Positions 28,615-36,091 of a DNA stretch of 36,091 nt are shown here, piece by piece. The DNA is from a virus. Position 1 is the stretch's first letter. Each line of letters starts with the position of its first letter. The stretch is taken from the IMG/VR virus record IMGVR_UViG_3300032291_000263, positions 1-36,091 of that record. The stretch is one strand, 5' to 3'. The notes under the pieces are model-generated. The model worked only from the letters and a program-made list of their open reading frames with translations. It searched no databases and was not told the DNA's origin. A program made the position numbers and the translations under genes.

Positions 28615-30803
28615 TGGCTGATCCAACCGGAATGGTCGCGGCGGCTAATGTAGCCGCTGGCGGCAGACCACCAAAGTCTGACTCAGACATATTGACAACC
28701 GCCCGCGCGCGGTTGGACATGGCAGTCGCTGCACTAGCCGAGAGCCGTGAAGACGAAATTGACGATCTGCGCTTTTATGCCGGATCACCTGACAATCACT
28801 GGCAGTGGCCTGCTGACGTGTTGGCTACTCGCGGTGCGGTGCAGGGTCAGACGATCAACGCACGCCCGACACTGACAATCAACAAACTGCCGCAGCATGT
28901 TCGTCAAGTGACGAATGATATGCGTCAGAATCGCCCAGGCGCCAAGGTCATCCCCGTTGATGACAACGCTGACGTGGAAGTGGCTGAGATTTTCAATGGC
29001 ATGATTCGCCACATTGAATACATCTCTGACGCTGACGTGGCATACGACACGGCTTGCGAGAATCAGGTGTCCTACGGCGAAGGTTACATCACCCTGATGA
29101 CCGAATACTGTGACGAAAACACATTCGATCAAGACATCAAGATTGGCCGTATTCGCAACAGCTTCTCGGTCTACATGGATCCGCTGATTCAAGACCCAAC
29201 TGGTGCAGACGCCAAGTATTGTTTCATTACCGAAGACCTGACCAAAGCAGAATATGAGCGCCAGTATCCAGATGCTGCGCCTATCTCTACATTGCAATCC
29301 CTTGGTGTAGGTGACCAGTCGATCAGCAACTGGCTCAATGAAGACACAGTGCGTATCGCCAGTTATTACTACATTGACTACGACAAAACCAAGCTGAATT
29401 TGTACCCTGGCAACCAGTCGGCCTTTGAAGGCACGCCTGAAGACAAGATGCTCAAGGACATGTTTGGCAAGCCAATCAAAAGCCGCATCTCTGAGCGCCC
29501 ACGGGTGATGTACTGCAAGATCAACGGTTACGAAATTCTTGAACAAAAAGAGTGGGCTGGCAAATGGATCCCCGTGATCCGTGTGATCGGCAACGAGTTC
29601 GAGGTTGACGGCCGTATTTACATCTCTGGCCTTGTGCGAAACGCCAAAGATGCTCAGCGCATGTACAACTACTGGGTTAGCCAAGAAGCTGAGATGCTGG
29701 CTTTGGCGCCCAAAGCCCCGTTCATTGGCTACGGTGGCCAGTTTGAGGGCTATGAAGACAAGTGGAAGACAGCCAACACAAACAACTGGCCGTACCTTGA
29801 GGTTAATCCTGACGTTACAGACGGCCAAGGCGCGGTTCTGCCACTACCCCAGCGGGCACAGCCGCCAATGGCCTCCAGCGGGCTATTGCAGGCCAAGGCA
29901 GGCGCATCTGAGGACATCAAGTCCACAACTGGCCAATACAATGCCAGTTTGGGCATGGGTTCTAACGAACGCTCTGGTAAAGCCATTCTGGCTCGCCAGC
30001 GTGAGGGTGACGTAGGTACTTTCCATTATGGTGACAACCTAACCCGTGCCGTGCGCCATGTGGCTCGTCAGTTGGTGGACTTGATCCCCAAGATTTACGA
30101 CACACAGCGTATTGCCCGCATCATTGGTGAAGACGGCGAGACTAAGATGGTCAAGATCAATCCTGATCAGCCTCAACCCGTCAACAAGATCGTCAATGAG
30201 CAGGGCATTGTGATTGAGAAAATCTACAATCCAGGCGTGGGCAAGTACGATGTGGTGGCCACAACTGGCCCAGGCTACGCAACCAAGCGCCAAGAGGCAT
30301 TGGAAGCCATGGCTCAACTGCTTCAGGGTAATCCACAACTGTGGTCTGTGGCTGGCGACTTGTTTGTCAAGAACATGGACTGGCCTGGCGCACAAGAGAT
30401 GGCCAAGCGCTTTGCCAAGACCATTGATCCCAAGTTCTTGGAAGATGGTGACGAAGACCCAGCATTGCAGGCAGCGCAGCAACAGATTCAGGCCATGGGC
30501 GCTGAAATGGAGCAGATGTACCAGATGATCCAGAATGTCGGCAAATCAATTGAGATGCAAGACTTGGAGCGCAAGGACTTTGAGGCTCAGATCAAGGCGT
30601 ATGACGCCGAAACCAAGCGCATTGCCGCTGTGCAGGCCGGTATGACTGAAGAACAGATTCAAGACATTGCCATGGGTGTTGTCGCTGCGGCCATGGAATC
30701 GCAGAGCATGATGAACCAGATGCCTGAGATGCGTGAAGCGCCGATGGCCATGGAAGAACAACAAATGCCTCCCCCACAACAACAAATGGGAATGCCACAA
30801 TGA
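28614..30803 (+). CDS. Portal protein, P22 gp1-like
   Basis: A 729-residue protein (P22 portal is 725). Characteristic segments are DLRFYAGSPDNHWQWP at the N-terminus, RPTLTINKLPQHVRQVTNDM (typical of P22-type portals), SYGEGYITLMTEYCDENTFD and SKSTTGQYNASLG-like (here IKSTTGQYNASLGMGSNERS) around residue 440. The C-terminus is helical and Gln/Met-rich (MEEQQMPPPQQQMGM), the barrel-type extension inside the capsid. It forms the dodecameric DNA channel at one vertex and docks terminase, then gp4-like tail factor. TAATG coupling with the upstream gene, ATGA with the next. Confidence 0.93.
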   Translation: MADPTGMVAAANVAAGGRPPKSDSDILTTARARLDMAVAALAESREDEIDDLRFYAGSPDNHWQWPADVLATRGAVQGQTINARPTLTINKLPQHVRQVTNDMRQNRPGAKVIPVDDNADVEVAEIFNGMIRHIEYISDADVAYDTACENQVSYGEGYITLMTEYCDENTFDQDIKIGRIRNSFSVYMDPLIQDPTGADAKYCFITEDLTKAEYERQYPDAAPISTLQSLGVGDQSISNWLNEDTVRIASYYYIDYDKTKLNLYPGNQSAFEGTPEDKMLKDMFGKPIKSRISERPRVMYCKINGYEILEQKEWAGKWIPVIRVIGNEFEVDGRIYISGLVRNAKDAQRMYNYWVSQEAEMLALAPKAPFIGYGGQFEGYEDKWKTANTNNWPYLEVNPDVTDGQGAVLPLPQRAQPPMASSGLLQAKAGASEDIKSTTGQYNASLGMGSNERSGKAILARQREGDVGTFHYGDNLTRAVRHVARQLVDLIPKIYDTQRIARIIGEDGETKMVKINPDQPQPVNKIVNEQGIVIEKIYNPGVGKYDVVATTGPGYATKRQEALEAMAQLLQGNPQLWSVAGDLFVKNMDWPGAQEMAKRFAKTIDPKFLEDGDEDPALQAAQQQIQAMGAEMEQMYQMIQNVGKSIEMQDLERKDFEAQIKAYDAETKRIAAVQAGMTEEQIQDIAMGVVAAAMESQSMMNQMPEMREAPMAMEEQQMPPPQQQMGMPQ

Positions 30804-31162
30804 AAGCCGCAGACTTTATCGGAATCTTATTCCTAGCTCGTGATGTCACTCACTCGGTGCATTTGAACACCCGCAGTTACAGCAAGCATGTGGCTTTGAA
30901 TGCTTTTTATGATGGCATTATTGACCACGCTGACGCATTTGCTGAAGCCTACCAAGGCCGTCATGGCCTGATTGGCCCTATCACTCTGCATTCGGCCAAA
31001 AAGACGGCCAATGTGATTGAGTTTTTGCAAGATTCACTTGCCGAAATCGAAGCCGCAAGATACGATGTGTGTGATAAATCTGATTCATCCTTGCAGCAAT
31101 TGATAGATAATATCGTTGAGCTGTATCTGACAACTTTGTATAAGCTCAAATTCTTGGCATAA
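30800..31162 (+). CDS. DUF5856-like protein, ferritin-like helical bundle
   Basis: A 120-residue helical protein with the family signature ADFIGILFLARDVTHSVHLN near the start, then ALNAFYDGIIDHADAFAEAY and QGRHGLIGPITLHSAKKTAN. His17, His20, Glu and His residues at regular spacing recall a ferritin/Dps-like bundle. This family (recalled as DUF5856) recurs next to portal genes in tailed phages; the role is unknown, possibly head-associated. Its ATG overlaps the portal stop (ATGA). Confidence 0.78.
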   Translation: MKAADFIGILFLARDVTHSVHLNTRSYSKHVALNAFYDGIIDHADAFAEAYQGRHGLIGPITLHSAKKTANVIEFLQDSLAEIEAARYDVCDKSDSSLQQLIDNIVELYLTTLYKLKFLA

Positions 31163-31168
31163 GGAAAC

Positions 31169-31480
31169 ATGATGGAACTTCTCAACCCAATGAGCAAAGC
31201 GGATTTCCCCGCTTTTACCGCAACAGCTGGCGCAACTGCTGGCAACACAACCGCATGGAATGCAGGCCCACAAGGCGTTTTGGTTTGGAGCGAGGTGCCC
31301 TGCTATGTTGAAGTCGGTGTTGGTGCTGTTGCCACTAACGCTAGCACACCGATCCCTGCTTACACGCCAATTCCTTTTGTTCTGACACTCAGTTCAAACG
31401 GATCCCCTTGGCGCGTCAGTGTGCTGCGAATTGGTAGCACAGACGGCACTGCATACTGCAAACCGATCAATAAGCAATGA
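31169..31480 (+). CDS. Small structural protein, head or tail-associated
   Basis: A 103-residue beta-rich protein: MMELLNPMSKADFPAFTATA, then a strand region (VLVWSEVPCYVEVGVGAVAT) and an end INKQ. AAGGAAAC precedes ATG 31169. Similar short proteins precede tail-fibre genes in podophages. I know no specific name. It is coupled by ATGA to the next mini-gene and probably a virion component or attachment-module adaptor. Confidence 0.68.
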   Translation: MMELLNPMSKADFPAFTATAGATAGNTTAWNAGPQGVLVWSEVPCYVEVGVGAVATNASTPIPAYTPIPFVLTLSSNGSPWRVSVLRIGSTDGTAYCKPINKQ

Positions 31481-31641
31481 GCTTTGGTGTCGCCCTTCGC
31501 AATTCGGTGGCCATTGGCCTAGCCGGTATTGCCACGTTGTTTTCAGGCACACGCGACAGCGGTGCTTCAGTGGGCAACCTTCTCACCGAGTCTGGCGACA
31601 ACCTTGTCCAAGAGGACGGTGGACAAATTCTTTTGGAGTGA
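31477..31641 (+). CDS. Small protein, 54 residues, tail-fibre module
   Basis: ATG 31477 overlaps the preceding stop (ATGA). The product is MSFGVALRNSVAIGLAGIAT, then LFSGTRDSGASVGNLLTESG and DNLVQEDGGQILLE. The ending repeats a LLTESGDNLVQEDG... pattern that occurs as short beta turns in many phage tail proteins. It ends six bases before the spike adaptor gene. Missing from length-limited ORF calls. A structural role is inferred. Confidence 0.65.
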   Translation: MSFGVALRNSVAIGLAGIATLFSGTRDSGASVGNLLTESGDNLVQEDGGQILLE

Positions 31642-31646
31642 CCTAA

Positions 31647-32126
31647 ATGGCCGTATTTCTCTCCCCAGTGGGCGGCGTTGCGGCCCAGTTTTTTACAAAC
31701 ACCGGCGCAGTACTGACTGGTGGTAAGCTGTACACCTACCTTGCTGGTACAACTACGCCTGCAGCCTCGTACACAACTAGCGCAGGCACTACCGCCCGTA
31801 CTAATCCTGTTGTTTTAGATGCTGCTGGTCGAGTGCCTAGTAGCGGTGAAATTTGGATTTTGCCCGTTTCGTACAAATTTGTATTAACAGATTCAAATGA
31901 TGTACTAATTGCAACTTATGACAATGTTTTTGGCTCTGGCGCGTTCGCGGTAACAAATTACACGGGAAATGGATCAACTGTTGCTTACGCCGTTTCAGGG
32001 AATGTGGTTGCTGTTTACATTAACGGTGTATATCAAAACAGAAATACGTATTCTGTTGCAAGCAGCACTTTGACATTTAGTCAAGCTCCTCCGTTTAATT
32101 CTTTAATTGAAATTCTGTACAACTGA
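31647..32126 (+). CDS. Tail-fibre/spike adaptor, head-binding domain
   Basis: A 159-residue protein of the type found at the N-terminus of podophage tail fibres: GGKLYTYLAGTTTPAASYTT, then TNPVVLDAAGRVPSSGEIWI and PVSYKFVLTDSNDVLIATYD. These residues match the head-binding motif in which the polypeptide caps the tail hub. The C-terminal part is a small beta domain (YINGVYQNRNTYSV). Here it is a separate protein, not fused to the spike, suggesting a branched receptor-binding apparatus with this as a docking subunit. Confidence 0.78.
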   Translation: MAVFLSPVGGVAAQFFTNTGAVLTGGKLYTYLAGTTTPAASYTTSAGTTARTNPVVLDAAGRVPSSGEIWILPVSYKFVLTDSNDVLIATYDNVFGSGAFAVTNYTGNGSTVAYAVSGNVVAVYINGVYQNRNTYSVASSTLTFSQAPPFNSLIEILYN

Positions 32127-32138
32127 TAAGGAATCATC

Positions 32139-32753
32139 ATGGCAGATAAAAAGATTTCCGCGCTAACCGCAGCATCTACCCCACTGGCAGGAACCGAGGT
32201 ACTGCCAATTGTTCAATCTGGCGCAACTGTTAAAGTTGCTGTATCTGATTTAACTGCTGGCCGCGCAATTAGTGCGACTGCTGTAACTGCGTCAACAGGT
32301 AATTTTGTGGTTGGCACATCTGGTCAAGGCATTGATTTTTCTGCCACACCAGGCACAGGCACAAGCGAGTTGTTGGCTGACTATGAAGAAGGAACATGGA
32401 CACCAACAATTTCAGGCTTGACTTTAGGTAATGCTAGTGGTGTTGCATTTGATTATGTAAAAGTTGGCGACATTGTTACGGTCACTTTGGGTTTTGTTTG
32501 GGGTTCAACAACATCATCATCTGGTACTTGGGAATTTAGTGTGCCGTTTGCCGCAAGTACAGGTGGTGGTGGTTCAGCATATTTGCTTGACATTAGTTCA
32601 GCCGAATACATGGTAAACGCTGGAATTGCCACGATTTCTTTTGGTGGCGTAAGAGTGGGAACTAATACTACTGGTTTTGTAAGTGGCACAACGCCATTTA
32701 CTTGGGCTGTGAATGATCGTTTTAGTTGCGCTGTTACATACCGTTCTGCTTAA
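32139..32753 (+). CDS. Tail fibre protein
   Basis: A 204-residue protein with the fibre-type N-terminus MADKKISALTAASTPLAGTE followed by VLPIVQSGATVKVAVSDLTA, a short connector region (GIDFSATPGTGTSELLADYE then EGTWTPTISG) and a beta-rich C-terminal domain ending CAVTYRSA. The opening and the EGTWTP motif recur in phage fibres that carry variable tips. It lacks an obvious catalytic site. It follows the adaptor and precedes the tailspike, so a secondary receptor-binding fibre is likely. Confidence 0.78.
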   Translation: MADKKISALTAASTPLAGTEVLPIVQSGATVKVAVSDLTAGRAISATAVTASTGNFVVGTSGQGIDFSATPGTGTSELLADYEEGTWTPTISGLTLGNASGVAFDYVKVGDIVTVTLGFVWGSTTSSSGTWEFSVPFAASTGGGGSAYLLDISSAEYMVNAGIATISFGGVRVGTNTTGFVSGTTPFTWAVNDRFSCAVTYRSA

Positions 32754-32768
32754 AACAAAAGGTTAAAA

Positions 32769-34439
32769 ATGGCACTTACTAAAGTCACTTATTCGATGAT
32801 TCAGGGCGCGGTAGTTAACGTGCTTGACTATGGTGCGACTGGCAACGGGTCAACTGATGACCGCACAGCAATTAACTTGGCTTTTGCGGCTTGTATTGCC
32901 AATGGCGGTGGGACAGTTTATTTCCCAAAAGGAACTTATTTTGTCACCGAATTTGTGGGCAACACAAACTATGCTGGCGTAACTCAAAACATATCCATTG
33001 CAGTTGAAGCTGAAGTTGGAACAGTGCTAAATTGCAACCCGTCTGTTTACGCAAATACAGCCTTGTTTTTAAGGTTTCAAAACCTTATTATGTGTACTGT
33101 TCGAAATTTAAAAGTGCAGTGCAACGACAAAACATCTGCTGCAATTTTTATTAGCGGAACAAACCAAGTCCAATCAGTCATTGTTGATAATTGTCAAACT
33201 CTTGATTGTTTTGGCGTAAATAATGCTGGCGCTACAACAAGCGTTTTTGGCATTGTGGTTTCATCAGCCCTTGGCTATGCTTGCTCAATCACCAACTGCC
33301 AAGCAATTAATGTACGTAGGGCCAAAACAACACTGTCGTGTCAAGCAATTGCTGTAACAGGGTTTATCAACACATGGATTGAAAACAATTCTGTGTTTAA
33401 TGTGCGACATGATGGCACAGCGTTGCAAGATGCTGATGGTATTGTTGTGTTTAGCCACAACGATGGCACTGGTCGTTATTATCGACCCTCTACAGCAACT
33501 ATCATCAACAACCGAATTATTGACTGCGAAGGTCGGTTTATAAAATTACAGACACATGGTAGTGCCTTGGTTGAAGGTAACACCATGACCATCGTAAACG
33601 CAATTACGTTAATTGTAGATTTTCAATTTGTTGACAGTCAAGTGGCACAGGCAACCATCATCAACAACAAAATTGACGCTGGTTCAACTTGGACAGGTGG
33701 TGCATCTAGCACTGTTTGTTCTTTCCAGTTGCCACTTGCAGCAAACGTTGAAAACTCTTATGAGACGTTTACACAAAAGTTTAGCAACAATGAAGTTTAT
33801 TTGAAAAAATTATTTACATATGGTTTTACAGTCACACCATTTCAATCTGGATCAGATATTGTTGCAAACTTAGAAATTTCTAACAACACAATTTTGCGAG
33901 ACGCTGATTTAATTTCAACTACAAATTACGCCATTAATAGGTTTTTGTACTTCAGCAGCATTGTTGCCGTGGGCAGCGTAACTGGTCGTGCCATTTGGAA
34001 AATTTTTGGCAATACAGTGTCGGCTGCTGAATTTATTTCTGTTGGCCCAACTCGTGCGGATTACACAGATAAATGGTGGCTGTATGTTTACAACAACATC
34101 AAATATGGGGCATTTAACTTTTTGATTCGCAATTCTGGCGCAAGCCCATATGACTTTCCGTACACATCAAACTCAATGATTCGGGACAACCAAATGGGAA
34201 CTGATCCAAGCCAAATATCTGATCTGTTTGGTGCTCCGATCAACTCTGCAAAGTTGATCAATGGTTCAGACTTTTCCACTGGTGATGGTTCTGCTGGCAC
34301 TATCTCGCCTGCACCTGCCAACTGGAATAATGGTCACTTTGGTCGCAATGGTGGCGTATTGTTTGCTGAAACAGTTTCTGGTGCAACAGCGTTTCGTTAC
34401 ATTTCCCGTGACAACGGTGCAAACTGGTATCAGGTCTAA
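32769..34439 (+). CDS. Tailspike with pectate-lyase-type beta helix
   Basis: A 556-residue receptor-binding spike. The start of the beta helix shows the common VVNVLDYGATGNGSTDDRTA motif and AACIANGGGTVYFPKGTYFV; the body repeats the Asn/Ile/Val ladder of right-handed beta helices (SITNCQAINV, ATIINNRIIDCEG, TIINNKIDAG). The C-terminus is Gly/Asn-rich and ends SRDNGANWYQV. Such spikes bind and often cut capsule or O-antigen polysaccharide. Catalytic residues cannot be assigned from the sequence. The lack of a long N-terminal anchor suggests it docks via the separate adaptor. Confidence 0.85.
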   Translation: MALTKVTYSMIQGAVVNVLDYGATGNGSTDDRTAINLAFAACIANGGGTVYFPKGTYFVTEFVGNTNYAGVTQNISIAVEAEVGTVLNCNPSVYANTALFLRFQNLIMCTVRNLKVQCNDKTSAAIFISGTNQVQSVIVDNCQTLDCFGVNNAGATTSVFGIVVSSALGYACSITNCQAINVRRAKTTLSCQAIAVTGFINTWIENNSVFNVRHDGTALQDADGIVVFSHNDGTGRYYRPSTATIINNRIIDCEGRFIKLQTHGSALVEGNTMTIVNAITLIVDFQFVDSQVAQATIINNKIDAGSTWTGGASSTVCSFQLPLAANVENSYETFTQKFSNNEVYLKKLFTYGFTVTPFQSGSDIVANLEISNNTILRDADLISTTNYAINRFLYFSSIVAVGSVTGRAIWKIFGNTVSAAEFISVGPTRADYTDKWWLYVYNNIKYGAFNFLIRNSGASPYDFPYTSNSMIRDNQMGTDPSQISDLFGAPINSAKLINGSDFSTGDGSAGTISPAPANWNNGHFGRNGGVLFAETVSGATAFRYISRDNGANWYQV

Positions 34440-34448
34440 GGAACAATT

Positions 34449-34631
34449 ATGAAAATTCTTTACAAAGACGGTGTAAAAACTATTTGCCGTGATGATCATC
34501 CTGATGCCGAAGGTTACGAGCGCATTGACATCCCTGAAAACTACTCAATCGTTAAAATGGTTGAAGTTGACGGTATTGCAATTGAAGTCGTCAAAGACAT
34601 AGACCAAATAAAAAGTGAGTTAGGTCTTTAA
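34449..34631 (+). CDS. Small protein after tailspike
   Basis: A 60-residue protein MKILYKDGVKTICRDDHPDA, then EGYERIDIPENYSIVKMVEV and VVKDIDQIKSELGL. It is acidic and beta/helix mixed. AAGGAACAATT precedes the start. Position after the spike could indicate a fibre assembly factor, but no family is recognised. Confidence 0.62.
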   Translation: MKILYKDGVKTICRDDHPDAEGYERIDIPENYSIVKMVEVDGIAIEVVKDIDQIKSELGL

Positions 34632-34675
34632 AGTTAGGCTAAATTGCCTGTGTTGAAACAAAGAAAGGAAATATC

Positions 34676-34930
34676 ATGGCTCTTGAAAAAGTTATCTCTG
34701 TTGATCTGATTGAAGTTGTTGAAAACGGCTCACTTCAGGTTCGCACTAAGACCACTATCAAAGAAGATGGCGTTGAAATCAGTAACAAGTTACACCGCCA
34801 CGTTGTTGTGCCTGGCGCCAACGTAAGCGGTGAAGATGCCAAAGTGCAAGCAATTGCCGCCGCTGTCCATACACCTGAAGTTATTGCTGCTTATCAAGCA
34901 CTTGCACAAGTATCACAAATTCCAGCATAA
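34676..34930 (+). CDS. Small conserved structural-module protein
   Basis: An 84-residue protein: MALEKVISVDLIEVVENGSL, then QVRTKTTIKEDGVEISNKLH and RHVVVPGANVSG with a helical C-terminus (VHTPEVIAAYQALAQ). AAAGGAAAT gives a strong start. Small proteins with this V.G..L.VR..T.I.EDG......HR..V.PG pattern are frequent in phage structural modules, with unknown role. It precedes scaffold and coat. Confidence 0.72.
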   Translation: MALEKVISVDLIEVVENGSLQVRTKTTIKEDGVEISNKLHRHVVVPGANVSGEDAKVQAIAAAVHTPEVIAAYQALAQVSQIPA

Positions 34931-34965
34931 TGCTGAAAACAACCGTATCGGCGAGGTTCACCGAG

Positions 34966-34979
34966 GAATCTTAGGATTC
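34966..34979 (+). promoter_or_regulatory. Hairpin covering the scaffold ribosome site
   Basis: GAATC/GATTC with a TTAG loop (34966-34979) ends seven bases before the scaffold ATG at 34987. The only Shine-Dalgarno-like AGGA (34973-34976) is partly in its 3' arm. Translation of scaffold could be limited by folding; weak prediction. Confidence 0.35.
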
Positions 34980-34986
34980 AGAAAAC

Positions 34987-35778
34987 ATGACTGAAGAAGT
35001 CCAAGCCCTAGCGGAAGTAGACTCCGCGCCAACCACGGATGTGACGGCCACACCTGAAGTTGCTGAAAGTACGCCGGAAGTCGCTGAGAACCAAGTTGAT
35101 CAGGCCACAGAGGAAAAGAAGTACTCCCAGGCTGAAATTGATGCGATGATCGGCAAACGCCTCGCAAGAGAGCAACGTAAGTGGGAAAGAGAGCAAGCAA
35201 ATCGGTCTGCGGAATCGCAAATCGTGAAAGCTGCACCAACTGCGTCCGTTGACCAGTTTGAAAGCCCTGAAGCCTATGCGGAAGCAATGGCCTATCAGAA
35301 AGCTGAAGAACTATTGGCCAAACGTGAAGCAGCCAAGCAGCAATCAGCCGTTCTCGAAAGCTATCAAGAGCGTGAAGAAGCAGCGCGGGACAAGTACGAT
35401 GACTTTGAACAAGTCGCTTACAACCCCAAGCTACCGATCACAAACGTGATGGCTGAAACGATCCAGTCTTCGGACATTGGGCCTGAGTTAGCGTACTACC
35501 TTGGCTCAAATCCAAAAGAAGCAGATCGCATCTCACGCATGACGCCACTCGGTCAGGCGAAAGAGATTGGGAAAATTGAAGCCAAATTGGCATCAGCGCC
35601 CCCAATCAAGAAAACAACATCTGCGCCCGCGCCGATTTCTCCTGTCACTGCACGCTCCGCTGGAGCAGCAACTTTGGACACTACAGACCCTCGCTCTATC
35701 AAGAGCATGACGGCCTCGCAGTGGATCGAAGCTGAACGTGCAAGGCAGATTAAGAAGCTACAAGCACAGAACCGCTAA
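34987..35778 (+). CDS. Scaffolding protein, P22-type
   Basis: A 263-residue protein just before the coat gene, where P22-like phages carry scaffold. The N-terminal 45 residues are acidic and of low complexity (Glu/Val/Thr/Ala repeats), the middle is a long charged helix (YSQAEIDAMIGKRLAREQRK, then EREQANRSAESQIV and AEELLAKREAAKQQS), and the C-terminus is basic and helical (ASQWIEAERARQIKKLQAQN). The basic C-terminal helix is the coat-binding part in P22. Scaffold directs coat assembly and leaves before maturation. Length is shorter than P22 gp8 (303). Confidence 0.85.
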   Translation: MTEEVQALAEVDSAPTTDVTATPEVAESTPEVAENQVDQATEEKKYSQAEIDAMIGKRLAREQRKWEREQANRSAESQIVKAAPTASVDQFESPEAYAEAMAYQKAEELLAKREAAKQQSAVLESYQEREEAARDKYDDFEQVAYNPKLPITNVMAETIQSSDIGPELAYYLGSNPKEADRISRMTPLGQAKEIGKIEAKLASAPPIKKTTSAPAPISPVTARSAGAATLDTTDPRSIKSMTASQWIEAERARQIKKLQAQNR

Positions 35779-35799
35779 TTTTTTTAAAGGACTTTTGAA

Positions 35800-36091
35800 A
35801 TGTCAAACAGTATTCTGACGATTGATATGATCACAAGAAAAGCTCTCGAAATTCTTGAGAACAACCTTGTGCTTACCCGTAACGTGAACCGCCAGTATGA
35901 CGACAGCTTTGCTGTTGAAGGTGCTAAGATTGGTTCAACCCTCCGTATCCGTTTACCTGACCGCGCTCTGGTAACTGACGGCGCCGCCTTGCAAGTGCAA
36001 GACGACAACGAGCAGTTCACCACTTTGACCGTTGCCAGCCAAAAGCACATCGGTGTCAACTTCACATCTGCTGAATTGACCATGCAATTGG
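35800..36091 (+). CDS. Major capsid (coat) protein, P22 coat family, N-terminal part
   Basis: The first 97 codons of the coat protein, cut by the window end. AAAGGACTTTTGAA precedes ATG 35800. The sequence MSNSILTIDMITRKALEILE, then NNLVLTRNVNRQYDDSFAVE and GAKIGSTLRIRLPDRALVTD, matches the N-terminal arm and first core strands of the P22 coat family. The rest appears at 2-679 after a gap of probably about 100 codons that is not in the window. Confidence 0.9.
   Translation, partial: MSNSILTIDMITRKALEILENNLVLTRNVNRQYDDSFAVEGAKIGSTLRIRLPDRALVTDGAALQVQDDNEQFTTLTVASQKHIGVNFTSAELTMQL

Noticed and set aside
28785-29828. 347-codon open frame antisense to the portal gene
   Set aside because: It mirrors the portal codon pattern, has no ribosome site and no recognisable domain. 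The sense frame is a clear P22-type portal.
1-36091. Integrase, excisionase, CI-type repressor or attachment site
   Set aside because: No protein shows a tyrosine or serine recombinase signature, and no lysogeny module is present. Temperate life style is therefore not supported.
1-36091. tRNA genes
   Set aside because: I found no cloverleaf with a TTCGA-type T-loop in the few non-coding stretches. A tRNA search program would be decisive.

Overview
The window is almost the whole genome of a short-tailed, double-stranded DNA phage with a P22-type particle. The structural set is coat, scaffold, large portal, gp4-like and gp10-like tail factors, a needle-like protein, three probable ejection proteins and a pectate-lyase-fold tailspike. 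The coat gene is cut at both window ends: its N-terminal 97 codons end the window and its C-terminal 226 codons begin it. The two edges do not join in frame, so roughly 0.3 kb of a circular or terminally redundant map is probably missing. I see no integrase, repressor, tRNA gene, phage RNA polymerase or CRISPR array, so a lytic phage relying on host RNA polymerase and probably host DnaA is the simplest reading. Promoters, Shine-Dalgarno sites and gene families look proteobacterial. A freshwater Burkholderiales host is only a guess.

Layout. 1-5.8 kb (+): end of coat, three small structural genes separated by hairpins, gp4-, gp10- and gp26-position tail genes, then a protein fusing a cupin-like domain to a SET lysine-methyltransferase domain. 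5.8-9.9 kb (+): three ejection-type proteins. 9.9-11.7 kb (+): lysis cassette (single-TM protein, exported protein, two-TM protein, 3-TM holin, M15 peptidase endolysin). 11.7-15.35 kb (-): one very compact operon of VRR-NUC nuclease, SNF2-like helicase and ten small genes, nearly all overlapping. 15.4-21.7 kb (+): DUF2800 nuclease-like protein, possible ssDNA-binding protein, family A DNA polymerase, primase-helicase and a small acidic protein. 21.7-25.3 kb (-): an operon of about 17 small, mostly acidic genes reading from one strong promoter to a terminator that lies inside the opposing coding sequence. 25.3-26.1 kb: the only long gene-free stretch, a probable replication origin with 16 DnaA-box-like 9-mers. 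26.1-36.1 kb (+): small and large terminase, three Lys-rich mini-proteins, portal, DUF5856-like protein, receptor-binding module with tailspike, scaffold and the start of coat.

How it fits together. The origin separates a leftward operon, likely early host-takeover genes, from the rightward packaging and head genes. Replication is split between two divergent operons that share a promoter region at 15.35-15.44 kb: polymerase and primase rightward, helicase and nuclease leftward. Many genes overlap by ATGA or TAATG, so translational coupling is common. The most notable items are the cupin-SET fusion inside the virion cassette, the DnaA-box array, several overlapping genes shorter than 60 codons, and the terminator embedded in a convergent gene.
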